DNA of 64,000 nucleotides from Arsenophonus sp048493715 (GCA_048493715.1 JBGDCZ010000008.1:1-64000), one strand, 5' to 3'. Counted from the stretch's first letter, positions 1 to 10,534 are shown. Notes: a model not told the origin generated them from the sequence alone. Program-made: numbers and translations.

Positions 1-318
1 TTGTTGTTTAAATGCACGGAATAAAAACTCTCCAATAAACCCGGGGTGGTTCAAATCAGAAACAAAGATAAAACCTATAATTGACAAAATTAGGATAAAA
101 AAACATTTAATTTGAAATTTATTAGTGATAAATTTTAAATAAGCTCGCTTAAATAGGGATTAACTGCTATTTCCATCCGCACACTCAATTGAGCAATTAA
201 TGACCAATTTTTAACAAACTATTGAAGCATTTGCAGCAAAAAATCAAAATCATCACTAGTAAAAATAGCCAAGTTACTTTCAGGCAGGTACCCGACCAAG
301 ATGGATAGCGATAAAAGA
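1..318. other. Intergenic, no gene seen
   Basis: AT-rich stretch at the left edge of the window with stops in all frames. It lies downstream of the tpsB relic, whose stop is at 319-321. No RNA gene, repeat or recognisable coding relic was seen. Confidence 0.5.
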
Positions 319-1960
319 TTAATAACTGAGGCTAACTCGGAAAGCAGAAACCATAGGATCTTGTTTACGATTTGACGAATTTAATAGCTGGAAACCAACG
401 AAAGTACTATAACTTAATAGCTTGTAACCGCCTTTTAAACCTATGGATGTGCCAATCAAGTACTTATCACGCCAAAAACGTGCTCGGTCTTCGGAAACTG
501 AACCTTAATCCAAGGTTGCATAAAGCATATGACCAGGTAATGGCGTATACCAACTAAGTTCATTCTTAATCAGTAAACTATGAGATCCAGCTAAAGAATG
601 GGTTAACACTGCACCACGTACACTATTCCGACCACCGATACTATCAACCTCTAACAATCTATCAAGTTGTGAACGACTTAACTGAATAGCCGCCTTTCCC
701 TCATAAAGAAAAATTTGCTTACTTACTTGCCAAGGTCGATTAATAGCGGCCGAAAATTGAAAAATTTGTGGGCGTTTTAATTCGGTTGTTGGTGAAGGCA
801 TCGCACCAAACCAATTAGTGCCTTGCTTATATTCCATTGCTAAGTTGAATTCACCACCGGATAAATATTGCTGATGCTTAAGGCCAATATTCCAATAAGC
901 TGCCCTACGTTTATAAACACTTATTTCTTGACCGCCAATGTAACCATTATTGGTCACAATACTGCTGCCAAAATTCAAGTAAGATTTACTATTATAACGG
1001 CGCTTAATAAGATATTGACCTTGCACGGTTAATGACTTAGAACGACTACTTTGGTAAATATTGTCGACCGGTGTTTTGATACCATCCTCGGAATAAAGAT
1101 CTTGATAATTACCCGACAAATCAAACCACCAGTTACGAAAAGGTAATGAGTAAAAAAACGCTCTGACTTTAATACCACGAATATGTTCAGTATCTAAATC
1201 ACGACTCATATTAAAGATAGAAAAAATCATTTAATAACGTGGGATTATCAACCATTAACACATTATCAATCATTAAATTGGCATGATCTTTTATACCGCT
1301 ATCATCAACAGAAAGACGACCACGAATAGCCCGCTTTTTCTGCCGATTAATGGTTAAGATACTACTATTACCTTATTAAGATCGTCATCAACAGTGATCT
1401 GTGGTTGAGTTGAAGGCGAATTTTGTAGATTTTCTAATCCTTGTTCAATATCACGAACATTCAAGAACGTTGACTGAGGAAAAGCGGTATACAAAGAATA
1501 GTGACTTTTACCGGTATCAGCGTAACGAATATCAGAAATGAGGCCGGGGATTAGTTCAATACGTAAAATGCATACATGAAACTTTGCTCAGGTAACAAAA
1601 TTTTAGTGGTCACATAGCCGGCATCTATGAATATTTGATTCACTTTTGTCAGGAAATTTTTTAATCCCTCATCAGCTAAACATTGGCCAATAATATTGTC
1701 TGACATGGCCGATAATTTTTTCTGTAACGATGCAGCAAATAATTCTTGACCATTAAAAAAAACAAATTGAATATTCAAACAGGGAGATTCAACTGAATAA
1801 ATTGGCTTTTTATCAATATAGTGTAGCCCAATTGGAATAACAACCGGTTGCTGTTGTGTGATCTGTTGTTTTAATTTTTGTGAAGTTAATTTGTCGATAG
1901 CAACTTGCGCATAACAATGATTATAAATAGACAATAATAAGAAAATAAATACTTTTTCAT
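319..1960 (-). pseudogene. Two-partner secretion transporter (TpsB/ShlB/FhaC family), decayed
   Basis: Relic of an outer-membrane Omp85-type transporter that secretes a TpsA haemolysin or adhesin. The N-terminal piece (about 1551-1960) holds a signal-peptide-like hydrophobic start and POTRA-like sequence. The larger piece (about 319-1230) is the beta-barrel, with the family-type phrase LSWYTPLPGHMLYATLD followed by an in-frame TAA. Beyond that stop the same frame continues for about 55 more codons (FWRDKYLIGTSIGLKGGY, then a terminal VSLSY) to a natural stop at 319. The start ATG (1958-1960) is out of frame by one base in a run of A, so MKKVFIFLLL can only be read if one A is restored. Further breaks lie at 1230-1550. 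The family call is firm at family level; the gene is clearly dead. It lies divergent from the tpsA relic at 2693. Confidence 0.85.
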
Positions 1961-2227
1961 TAGCATTCCTTTGCTATGAATTAATAAAGTGAATTCCTTT
2001 CACTATTAAACAACAAAAATATAAAGTTAATTTTTTTGGAAAAAAATATATCAAAATTTGTAACTATTTTATTCTTTATTGAACAAAAGATCAGAATTGC
2101 AGAACTAATTATCACCGGTATTGAATAAATTCAGAAAAACTACATTAAGACTTTATAGTTAATTTATTCAAACGGCTAATAGGCTACCTAATAAGGCAAT
2201 GTCGGTAAGATTAATTCGACAGAAATG

Positions 2228-2254
2228 AAAAAGCCCTGCTAAAAGCAGAGCTAA
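2228..2254 (-). terminator. Rho-independent terminator after the tRNA-Pro relic
   Basis: Read on the minus strand, a 9-bp stem AGCTCTGCT/AGCAGGGCT (one G-T pair) with a TTT loop is followed by TTTTT. It lies 8 bases downstream of the tRNA 3' end at 2261, so it probably ended that transcript. Confidence 0.8.
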
Positions 2255-2260
2255 AAAATT

Positions 2261-2337
2261 TGGTAGGCGAGAGAGGATTTTAACCTCCAACCCACTGGTC
2301 CTAAACCAGTTGCGCTACCAGGCTACGCTACTCGCCG
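2261..2337 (-). tRNA. tRNA-Pro relic with anticodon UAG instead of UGG
   Basis: A 77-nt cloverleaf including an encoded CCA. It follows the enterobacterial tRNA-Pro(UGG) (proM) sequence as I recall it from E. coli, differing at about seven positions. The anticodon stem ACTGG/CCAGT is intact, but the loop reads TTTAGGA, giving UAG at 34-36 rather than UGG. The T-loop reads TTAAAAT rather than TTCGAAT, removing C56, which normally pairs with G19. Base 72 is T, breaking the C1-G72 pair. G72 and G35 are known recognition bases for bacterial prolyl-tRNA synthetase, so charging with proline should fail. Most likely a pseudo-tRNA; a functional UAG-reading tRNA seems unlikely with this T-loop. Confidence 0.8.
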
Positions 2338-2692
2338 AAAACGGTATGCGTCATACTGTGACATGATAAAGTCGTTAATAATTTTTTAATTAATATTCTC
2401 TATCGCGATGATAAAAATAGTAACAATCTATTTTCTAACAACTCAGTAAATAAAAATTTATTCTGACCAAAATATAATTAATAACAATATAAGACAACTT
2501 TCGCTCATAACTTATATCAATATTTATCATAAAATAATATTGATAACCTATAAAAAAGCATAAATTTAATATTAAAAAATAAGTTTTAAAAAAAATAATT
2601 GTTTTTAAAAAAATTTAAAATAAATAAATTAAAAACTAATAGATAACAAACATTTTATTTTATAAGGATATAAAATACATTTATCAAACAAA
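2338..2692. other. AT-rich spacer between tRNA relic and tpsA relic
   Basis: Very AT-rich and full of stops. It should contain the promoters for the divergent tRNA and tpsA units, but no convincing promoter could be picked out against the base composition. Confidence 0.4.
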
Positions 2693-3836
2693 ATGAACAA
2701 CAAGTTAGCTTTATTGCCTACGGTAATTACAATAACATTTTCAAACAATATATTTTCCTCATCTCAACTAGTGGAAAACCATTTTTTTAAAAATTTAACT
2801 GAACCGAAGAATCATATTAATAAAAAATTATTGAAATTTCACCTGTCGATATAAACGGTATTTCATCTAATTTTCATGAATACTTTAACGTGGATAAACA
2901 AGATATCAAAATCAATAATGATGTTAAAAAGCCGGCTAAGATCATCATAAACCAAGTTATTTCACGTGAAAAATCGATAATAAAAGGTAATATTGAAATT
3001 TTGGGTAATACTAAACCGTATTTCATTATCGCAAACCCAAATGGTATAGATTGTAGTGACCACTACAGTATTAGCAATGCCAACACAGCAACCTTAACTA
3101 CCAACAAAATTATTACTAACAATGATATGCTATCTGGCCAGTCAATAAATAATACAAAAGGGTAAATCTATTTTAAAATATAACACAAGATAAATTTACT
3201 GATGCCGCAACACTAGAATTAGTAGCAAAATCGATTAAACTAGAATCCAGTCAATTAAATGTAAATGATATTCAAATTTCTGTTAGTAATAAAAATATTT
3301 CTACTACACAAATTGAAAATTGAATCCCTCAACAGAAAGTATTAATCATAGATAATATATCATAAATAAACAGTAAAAATAGCGAATATGAAATATACAA
3401 TGGAATATTTAATAATCATGGTAAAATTAATAATAAAGAAATATTAACAATTTTTACAACCAATGAAAAATTTAAAAATGAGTTCGAAATAAATAGTAAA
3501 AATAGAAATTTTTAATCAAAAACGGAATATTTAATAACAATAGCAGGATTAATAATAGCGAAACATTAGCAATTTTAGCCATCGATTCAACTATCGGAAA
3601 TAAACAGTAAAAATGGTCTTTATAAAATAAAAAATGGCCAATTTTATAATAGTGGTACAATCAATAATATAGAAACAGTAACAATAGAAGGTAACAAAGC
3701 ATCTATTATCAATCAGAGTATATTAATTGTAGCAAAATATGACTTAGAATTAACAAAATCAAGTAATTTTCTTGATTTTAGTTTTATAATACCCGGCATA
3801 CAGAAATCTAATATTGCATTCGATTATATTGATTAA
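2693..3836 (+). pseudogene. TpsA-type haemolysin/filamentous haemagglutinin, N-terminal relic
   Basis: Relic of a large exoprotein secreted by a TpsB partner. ATG at 2693 begins a signal-peptide-like sequence (MNNKLALLPTVITITF). A frameshift near 2830 leads into DINGISSNFHEYFNV and then INQVIS...IIANPNGIDC, the hallmark NPNG motif of the TPS secretion domain. The frame breaks again at 3165 but continues as LELVAKSIKLESSQLN, also typical of the domain. From about 3394 three related units of the form NGxFxNxxxINNxE occur (about 3394, 3526 and 3633), each separated by stops or shifts. Coding similarity fades by 3836, so only about 380 codons of what is normally a protein of 1000 or more residues remain. 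The partner tpsB relic lies divergent at 319-1960. Confidence 0.82.
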
Positions 3837-3984
3837 TATAAAATCACTATCAGATAATGATAAAAATTTATTTATAGATTTTATTAGTAAAACTCTTTAA
3901 AACATTTATAAAAATAACAATCTATTTATTTTTAATAATTACTTAATGAAGTTGCTATTAAACATAACGAGTTAATTATAAATA

Positions 3985-4016
3985 ACAATCCCTTGAAGAT
4001 TAATTCAAGGGATTGT
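3985..4016 (-). terminator. Terminator-like hairpin downstream of glyS
   Basis: Perfect 13-bp inverted repeat ACAATCCCTTGAA/TTCAAGGGATTGT around a 6-base loop. It lies 15 bases past the glyS stop. On the minus strand it is followed by TTATTT, a short U-rich tail. Confidence 0.75.
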
Positions 4017-4030
4017 TAACTGATGATAAA

Positions 4031-6094
4031 TTACTGTAGTAAAGAGATATCTGCTACCTGTAAAAATAAATCACGCAACTGGCTCAGTAAGGTCAAACGA
4101 TTGATCCTTATTCTTGGATCACTGTCCATAACCATTACATTATCAAAGAAGGCATCGATCACCTCACGTAGTGAAGCCAGCTCGATCAATGCGCTCTGGT
4201 ATTGGCCATCAGCAAATAATGGCACCAATTTATCTTGTAAAACAACCAAGTGAGCAGCTAAAGTAACTTCTTCCGGCGCCTTTAACACCACAGCGGCAAC
4301 ATGTTCATTCAATTTTTCATCTGACTTACTAAGAATATTAGAAACCCGTTTATTAGCCGCCGCCAGTGCCTCCGCCGCTTCTAGAGTACGAAAATGAGTA
4401 ACAGCTTTCACTCGCGCATCAAAATCTGCCGGTTTAGTCGGTCGGCGAGCCAAAACAGCCTGGATAGTATCAATGCGGTATCCCTGTTCCTGATACCAAG
4501 CGCGAAAACGCCCCAACATAAACTCGACGACATCATCGACAACATTTACGTTCGTTAACTTATTATCATATAGTTGAACCGCTTGCTGGGTTAATGTCAA
4601 TAAATCGAGGTCGTACCCCTTTTCAATAATAATGCGTAGCACACCAAGCGCCGCACGACGCAGTGCAAATGGATCTTTATCACCTTTCGGTTGTTGGCCA
4701 ATACCAAAAATACCAACCAGGGTATCCAATTTGTCAGCCAGCGCCAACGTAACCGCGATATCATTAGAAGGTAATTGGTCACCGGCAAAACGGGGTTGAT
4801 ACTGCTCTTTGATTGCCACTGCTACATCTTCTGCTTCGCCATCCCGACGGGCATAATGCATTCCCATGATCCCTTGAGTATCAGTAAATTCGAACACCAT
4901 ATTGGTCATCAAATCACATTTGGACAATAGACCCGCACGGGTAGCATGGTTAACATCTGCACCAATTTTAGCTGCAATCCAGCCAGCTAATGCTTCTAAA
5001 CGCCCGGTTTTATCACGTAATGTACCAAGCTGTTTTTGAAATAAAACCGTTTCTAGCCGTGGTAAATACTCTTCTAAACGCTTTTTGCAATCGGTTTTAA
5101 AGAAAAATTCAGCATCTGCCAGACGTGAACGGATCACTTTTTCATTACCGGCAATGATTTGCTGGGGTTCAGAAGATTCTATATTGGCGACAAAAATAAA
5201 ATTAGCCATCAAATTACCAAGCTGATCATAAATCGGAAAGTATTTTTGATCACCTTTCATGGTATGGACTAAAGCTTCTGCTGGTACTGACAAAAATTTC
5301 TGCTCAAATTTTGCGGTCAATACCACCGGCCATTCAACCAATGATGTCACTTCTTCCAGTAAACTATCTGACAATTCAGCGATACCGCCTAATTGCTGCG
5401 CGATTTTATTTGCCTGAAGTTTAATTAATGCCTTACGCTCTTCATAATCAGCAATAACTTTACCACGTTCACGTAACAGTGCTGGATATTGATCAGCTGA
5501 ATTGATAGTCAGTTCTGCTGCCCCCATAAATCGATGGCCACGGATCACACACCCACTTTGAATTCCAAGCACTTCACCTTCGATAAGCTGATCACCCAAT
5601 AACATGATTAAAGTATGAACAGGACGGACAAACTGCGTTTCGTTATCGCCCCAACGCATGAGTTTCGGAATAGGTAATTGACTCAGTGCTTGAGCTACCA
5701 TATCAACAAGTAACTCTTTCGCCGCTCGGCCTTTACTGGTCGCACGATAAAACAACCATTCTCCCTTGGTCACCAAACGTTCTGCCTGCTCAACTGTAAT
5801 TCCGCAGCCGCGAGCCCAACCTTCAGCTGCCTTAGTTGGTTTACCTGTAGCATCAAAAGCCTGACTGATCGCAGGACCCCGCTTTTCTACTGTACGATCA
5901 GCTTGATATGCTGCTAAGTTGGTCACTTTTAACGCCAAACGACGCGGAGAAGCGTACCAAATAACATCATCATATTTAAGATCAGCGAGTTTTAATTGTT
6001 GTTTAAAATTTGCCGCAAATGATTCAGCTAATGAACGAAGAGCCTTCGGCGGTAACTCTTCTGTGCCGATTTCCAACAGGAAAGTCTGTTGCAT
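4031..6094 (-). CDS. glyS: Glycine--tRNA ligase beta subunit
   Basis: The beta chain of the bacterial alpha2beta2 glycyl-tRNA synthetase, which with GlyQ attaches glycine to tRNA-Gly in the cytoplasm; the beta chain provides tRNA binding. It has 687 residues, close to the E. coli length (689). The start MQQTFLLEIGTEELPPKA is the canonical family N-terminus and the frame is unbroken to the usual C-terminal region (VMVMDSDPRIRINRLTLL). Its start lies 12 bases after the glyQ stop, so the two form the usual glyQS operon, ended by the hairpin at 3985-4016. The intact gene stands between two heavily decayed virulence regions, which fits its being essential. Confidence 0.98.
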   Translation of the reverse strand: MQQTFLLEIGTEELPPKALRSLAESFAANFKQQLKLADLKYDDVIWYASPRRLALKVTNLAAYQADRTVEKRGPAISQAFDATGKPTKAAEGWARGCGITVEQAERLVTKGEWLFYRATSKGRAAKELLVDMVAQALSQLPIPKLMRWGDNETQFVRPVHTLIMLLGDQLIEGEVLGIQSGCVIRGHRFMGAAELTINSADQYPALLRERGKVIADYEERKALIKLQANKIAQQLGGIAELSDSLLEEVTSLVEWPVVLTAKFEQKFLSVPAEALVHTMKGDQKYFPIYDQLGNLMANFIFVANIESSEPQQIIAGNEKVIRSRLADAEFFFKTDCKKRLEEYLPRLETVLFQKQLGTLRDKTGRLEALAGWIAAKIGADVNHATRAGLLSKCDLMTNMVFEFTDTQGIMGMHYARRDGEAEDVAVAIKEQYQPRFAGDQLPSNDIAVTLALADKLDTLVGIFGIGQQPKGDKDPFALRRAALGVLRIIIEKGYDLDLLTLTQQAVQLYDNKLTNVNVVDDVVEFMLGRFRAWYQEQGYRIDTIQAVLARRPTKPADFDARVKAVTHFRTLEAAEALAAANKRVSNILSKSDEKLNEHVAAVVLKAPEEVTLAAHLVVLQDKLVPLFADGQYQSALIELASLREVIDAFFDNVMVMDSDPRIRINRLTLLSQLRDLFLQVADISLLQ

Positions 6095-6106
6095 AATTAC
6101 AGCCTC

Positions 6107-7018
6107 TTAGTTCTTATTTTGACAGATTGGAAAACCCAGTGCTTCGCGAGAAGCATAATAAGCCTCTGCAACGCTTTTAGTCAAAGTGCGAATTCGTAAA
6201 ATATAACGTTGTCGCTCAGTAACGGAAATCGCTTTACGGGCATCTAATAAATTAAAGGTATGGGCAGCTTTTAAAATAAGTTCATAAGCGGGTAAAGGTA
6301 GGGGGGTTGCTAATGACAATAAATATTGCGCTTCTTTTTCATATTCGTCAAAACACTTGAATAGAAAATCAACATTGGCGTACTCAAAATTATAAGCCGA
6401 CTGCTCAACTTCATTTTGATGGTAAATATCACCATAAGTTGTTTTTCCTAATGGGCCAATAGACCAGAGCAGATCATATACACTGTCAACACCTTGAATA
6501 TACATAGCCAAGCGTTCAAGACCATAAGTGATTTCACTGGTAACCGGTTTACACTCTAAACCACCGACTTGCTGGAAATAGGTAAATTGGGTAACTTCCA
6601 TTCCATTTAACCAAACTTCCCAACCAAGCCCCCAGGCTCCTAACGTTGGATTTTCCCAGTTGTCTTCAACAAAGCGAATATCATGAATAGCGGGATCTAA
6701 CCCCAATGCTTTTAATGATCCTAAATACAACTCTTGAATATTATCCGGCGAGGGTTTAATAATAACCTGAAATTGATAATAGTGCTGAAGACGATTAGGA
6801 TTTTCGCCATAACGTCCATCAGTTGGTCGCCGGGATGGTTGAACATAAGCGGCAGCAATAGGCTCCTGGCCTAGTGCTCGTAAGCAAGTCATTGGATGCG
6901 AAGTCCCTGCACCAACTTCCATATCCAATGGTTGAACAATGGTGCAGCCTTTACGCGCCCAGTACTCCTGTAATGTTAGGATCAATCCCTGAAAGGTTTT
7001 AGTATCAAACTTTTGCAT
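6107..7018 (-). CDS. glyQ: Glycine--tRNA ligase alpha subunit
   Basis: The catalytic alpha chain of the tetrameric glycyl-tRNA synthetase. The 303 residues match the E. coli length. The start MQKFDTKTFQGLILTLQEYW and the segment VEVGAGTSHPMTCLRALG-like (read here as MEVGAGTSHPMTCLRALG) are strongly conserved class II synthetase sequence, followed by QPSRRPTDGRYGENPNRLQ. First gene of the glyQS operon. The neighbours found around it in E. coli (ysaB and yiaH upstream) are absent; instead a serralysin relic lies 277 bases upstream. Confidence 0.98.
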   Translation of the reverse strand: MQKFDTKTFQGLILTLQEYWARKGCTIVQPLDMEVGAGTSHPMTCLRALGQEPIAAAYVQPSRRPTDGRYGENPNRLQHYYQFQVIIKPSPDNIQELYLGSLKALGLDPAIHDIRFVEDNWENPTLGAWGLGWEVWLNGMEVTQFTYFQQVGGLECKPVTSEITYGLERLAMYIQGVDSVYDLLWSIGPLGKTTYGDIYHQNEVEQSAYNFEYANVDFLFKCFDEYEKEAQYLLSLATPLPLPAYELILKAAHTFNLLDARKAISVTERQRYILRIRTLTKSVAEAYYASREALGFPICQNKN

Positions 7019-7294
7019 GCTAGATTCGCGTGATAGATTGTAATTTTAAATTAAAGAGGTCCAGTATACTCTTTGGCGAACGGATATGCAGCACCGATTA
7101 CACATTGATGTCGTTTTACACGAAAAAACAGTTTCATAAAGCCTTAGTGATTTTAAGTTAGCTGATTGATTAATCCCATCACTACTTAATCATTAACATT
7201 GAAAATTAATTTAAAAATTATTAACAAAAAATATTTTCAATTTTGCTTATTGCAATACTTTTTCAACCATATTCATATGACCGGACAAGGCCAT

Positions 7295-8745
7295 TTATAA
7301 AATAAAATCTTTGTCCGCTACAATTCCAACTGCAACTTTAATGACAAAATCTGGCTCTAAATCATTATCAGCATTGATACTGACACGATAAAAATGGTCT
7401 TTATTATTATAAGATATGACTGTTTCGCCAGGAACACCTCGAAATTCGACCACAAAATGAATAAAATTTTTACCATTGCTAGCAATATTATGGCTGGCAT
7501 TAATTGCCGACAAATCAATCTTATTTTTGTTTGTTCGGAAATCCATTATCATATTAGGTGATGTAGGTAATAACTCTTCAAAAACAGTATAAACAAAAGT
7601 ATTAGAAGACAATGTTTCATTTTCTAAGGGAGGAGAAAGCAATTTCTTGAGATTATTCGTTCTCACTATATGTTCTTGATTTAGATGATCCTGAAATGGT
7701 ATAGCAAAGAGAACAGATGAATGAATCTTGGTTATATTTTTACTAAACGTCGTTGGATCTATATTATTTTCACTCCAAAGTATATCTTGCCCCAAACCAC
7801 ATAAATAATATCATTACCTGCTCCACCATTAATAATATTATTAAATTCATTCCCGGTTATAATATCATTTCCTCGACCACCAACAGCATTTTCAATAATT
7901 ACTTTTTCGGCTATTGATATATTTCTTTTTAAATCAAAAACATCAGAAAATGAACCAGGATTCAAATTTATCCGTTGATTTTGATGATAACCAAAAAAAT
8001 CAAGGGGATCGTTACCATCAGCATCCCATAGCGAGAAAATAGTACTTTCATTGTCATCATTTATTGAATAATAACCTTTATCCGCATTAGCATTGAATCT
8101 ATATACAGTATCTCCTTTTCTAGCTGTAATGTTAGCACCATATAACTGCTGTATAGCTGTTATATCATCCAATAAGAGGGGTAATAAGGATAAAAATCGC
8201 CAAAATTACCATTAGTATATTTTTCGCTCCAATTACTCATAACAGTATATGGCGTGAATCTTCTAGATAATTAGCATCATTCCAATAAGTTGACTTTTTA
8301 TGTTTCCATTGCAAATAGTATGGTGATTCAATTTCAGAAACGATATTAGTATAATTCCCAGGATGAGATAAACCGAGCGCATGTCCAATTTGATGGACCA
8401 ATACCATTCGACCATAATTGCCCTTTTCAGGTTGCAATATTTGAGGATGTTTTTTAAGTTAAAAAACAATGAATGGTATCCAAATTCATATCTTCATTTG
8501 ATAAATAAGAAAATTTTCCATCTTTTATGTTAGTAGTGGTAAAAAATCTAATAACACTAGTAGTATTTTTTCCTACCTCAATAAATTTAATATTAACGAC
8601 ATTAGACCAAGCATCTAAAGCTTCTTTAACTTGTTTTTTTGTTCATATGTTAATTCATTAATTTCATCACAATCATTATAACGTTCAAATGAATAAGTTA
8701 TTTTCCCATTTTCAAAATGGTAACCGTGGATTATTATATACTATT
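7295..8745 (-). pseudogene. Serralysin-type zinc metalloprotease (M10B), decayed
   Basis: Relic of a secreted RTX-type metalloprotease of the serralysin/PrtA/ZapA family. In order on the minus strand: pro/catalytic sequence (QVKEALDAWSNVVNIKF, about 8590-8640), the zinc site HQIGHALGLSHPG (about 8360-8400), the join to the C-terminal domain (DDITAIQQLYGANIT, from about 8170), one glycine-rich calcium-binding stretch (GGAGNDIIYV) and the serralysin C-terminus ending in a hydrophobic DFIL. The catalytic glutamate of HExxH is glutamine here (CAA). Frameshifts occur in an A-run near 8640 and around 8200, 8440 and 7790. No start codon or T1SS genes were found nearby. The family call is firm; the gene cannot yield an active protease. 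Confidence 0.88.
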
Positions 8746-9759
8746 TTAGAAAAAAAATAACTGTTGACTAGCTCATAGTAATTATAAGATTGTTTATCAT
8801 TTCTTATGACGTAATACCCCCTCTTATTGATAATTAAGTAGACTGATTACTTTTTGATAACATGATTAAACTGACTTAGTTAAATTATTTTCAATCATGA
8901 AAAAACCTTATATAATTCAAAAATTAAAAATTGTTATTCAGTAAAGATTAATTATATAAACAATATATTAATTAAAATATCATCTCAAATAATCATCCTC
9001 TATCAAAATTTCATTTAAATTTTTAATTGCTACTATATTTAATTCTAGAAACTTATCTATTAGAATAAATGAATAATCAGACAATGAAATAAGTCCCATC
9101 ATAAATTCAGCAAATTCATCTTCATTGGTACCTGTTACAGAACCAAGTATCATGTTGAGTTTTGGAATTATATTTTTATACAGTTCACCATTAAATCCAT
9201 AGTATTCTAGATGTAAAGATAAAAAATCATCTAACTTTATTTTATTTGAAATTAATCTTGCAAGGTCAAGAATGAGAGACACTGTTACTTCATTCAATCC
9301 ATACTTAATACTCTTTTCTCTATCAACTAATCTCTTTGAATTTCAAATAAAAACAGTAACTGCTGCCAAAAAAGATTATTTTTTAAACTTTGCTCGTTGG
9401 CAGATTTTAAATCATCTTCACTAATATAAATATCAGCTTCATATATTTTAGGTTTTGGTTCATGTGATTGATTATTTATCACAAAACCTTTTTGAGGTGA
9501 AAATGAATGTGTTGTTACTTTTCTATTTAATTTATTTGCTAACACTTGACCGATAGGAATTAAACCGAATGCGCCAAAATGAGTTTGTAATTCAATAGAT
9601 TCTACTTTTTGCTAATTATTAAAACCAAAGGATTTTATTTCTAACCCTTCAATAATATTACTAAATTCGGAACTATCCATATAATTTATAATTGACGGTC
9701 TTCTCTGCGTCTTAATAAATAATTTATCCCCTTCTAAATCGAGAAAATTGAATTTTTAC

Positions 9760-10080
9760 CTAATAGAGCCTTTTGCCGTATGCGTTGTAAATTGACTGAG
9801 CCTGAAAAATGATATTTGCGTTGTGAAATTTACCATCCATAATACCTTCAAATTTATCAACAGAAACAATATCATTAACTGCTTTGTCGATAAACCTATA
9901 CGAGCACCATGACTAATAACAAATTTACCTTCTCCTAAACTTATTATCATACTTTTTAATTCATAATCCTAGCTATTAATCCTAGCTATAAAAAAGCACC
10001 AAGCTACCAGCTGATAACGCCGATAATTGTGTGACATTGTCTATTTGCTTGGTATTTGTTAGTAAACTTCTAACACTTGT
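9760..10080 (-). repeat. Second copy of a duplicated domain in the toxin relic
   Basis: Reads AGSLVLFYS, then after removing a 13-base duplication and one stop, DYELKSMIISLGEGKF followed by VISHG. It parallels the copy at 10295-10534 in the turn-strand-strand order, in the shared M-I/L-I-S-L-G-x-G-x-F core and in the leading VRS/IRS. The histidine before the core in the other copy is replaced by KS here. A further frameshift near 9900 leads into DKAVNDIVSVDKFEGIMDG. The copy is therefore both mutated and broken. Confidence 0.55.
9965..9989. repeat. 13-base tandem duplication
   Basis: The unit aatcctagctatt is followed at once by aatcctagctat. Removing one unit restores the reading frame of the second domain copy in the toxin relic, so this is a small insertion that helped break the gene. 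Confidence 0.75.
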
Positions 10081-10294
10081 TTTATTATTACTATAAGTTC
10101 AGATCGCCTTCAGATCTTCTCGAAAGATCATTGCTTGTTCAGAAGATAACTCTTCAGCATCTTCTAAAATTCTGGGTATAAATTCCGGTAACTCAGATAC
10201 GGTTTCTTCTTTTTTTAAAGATTGCTGTATTACGTCATTAAGAGAATTTTGTGGCGATCTTCATGCCGTATGGCTGAGCCGTATATACTTTTCA

Positions 10295-10534
10295 TTTGCC
10301 TAATGATGAACCATATCCCTCAATCTGATCACCGACGAACTGACCAATCTGTTCTGCCATAATAATGTTATTACTATCTTTAAGATAAGGACATAATTGA
10401 CTATTTCCTTTACCAGAAAATAGACCATTTCCCAAACTTATCAACATGTGGACAGAATTTCCTTCTAACGTATTAAAAAATAAGATTTCTCCAGGCTTAA
10501 TCTGTAACAATTCATCAACAGACCTAATTCGCCG
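10295..10534 (-). repeat. First copy of a duplicated domain in the toxin relic
   Basis: About 80 residues at the end of the open piece 10292-10975. The core reads IKPGEILFFNTLEG, then SVHMLISLGNGLFSG. A turn (KPGEILFFN) followed by His-x-x-(hydrophobic)2-S-x-G-x-G resembles the His-bearing strands of NlpC/P60-like or LRAT-like papain folds; this resemblance is by eye only. A weaker second copy follows at 9760-10080 after a 70-codon charged spacer. Confidence 0.55.
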
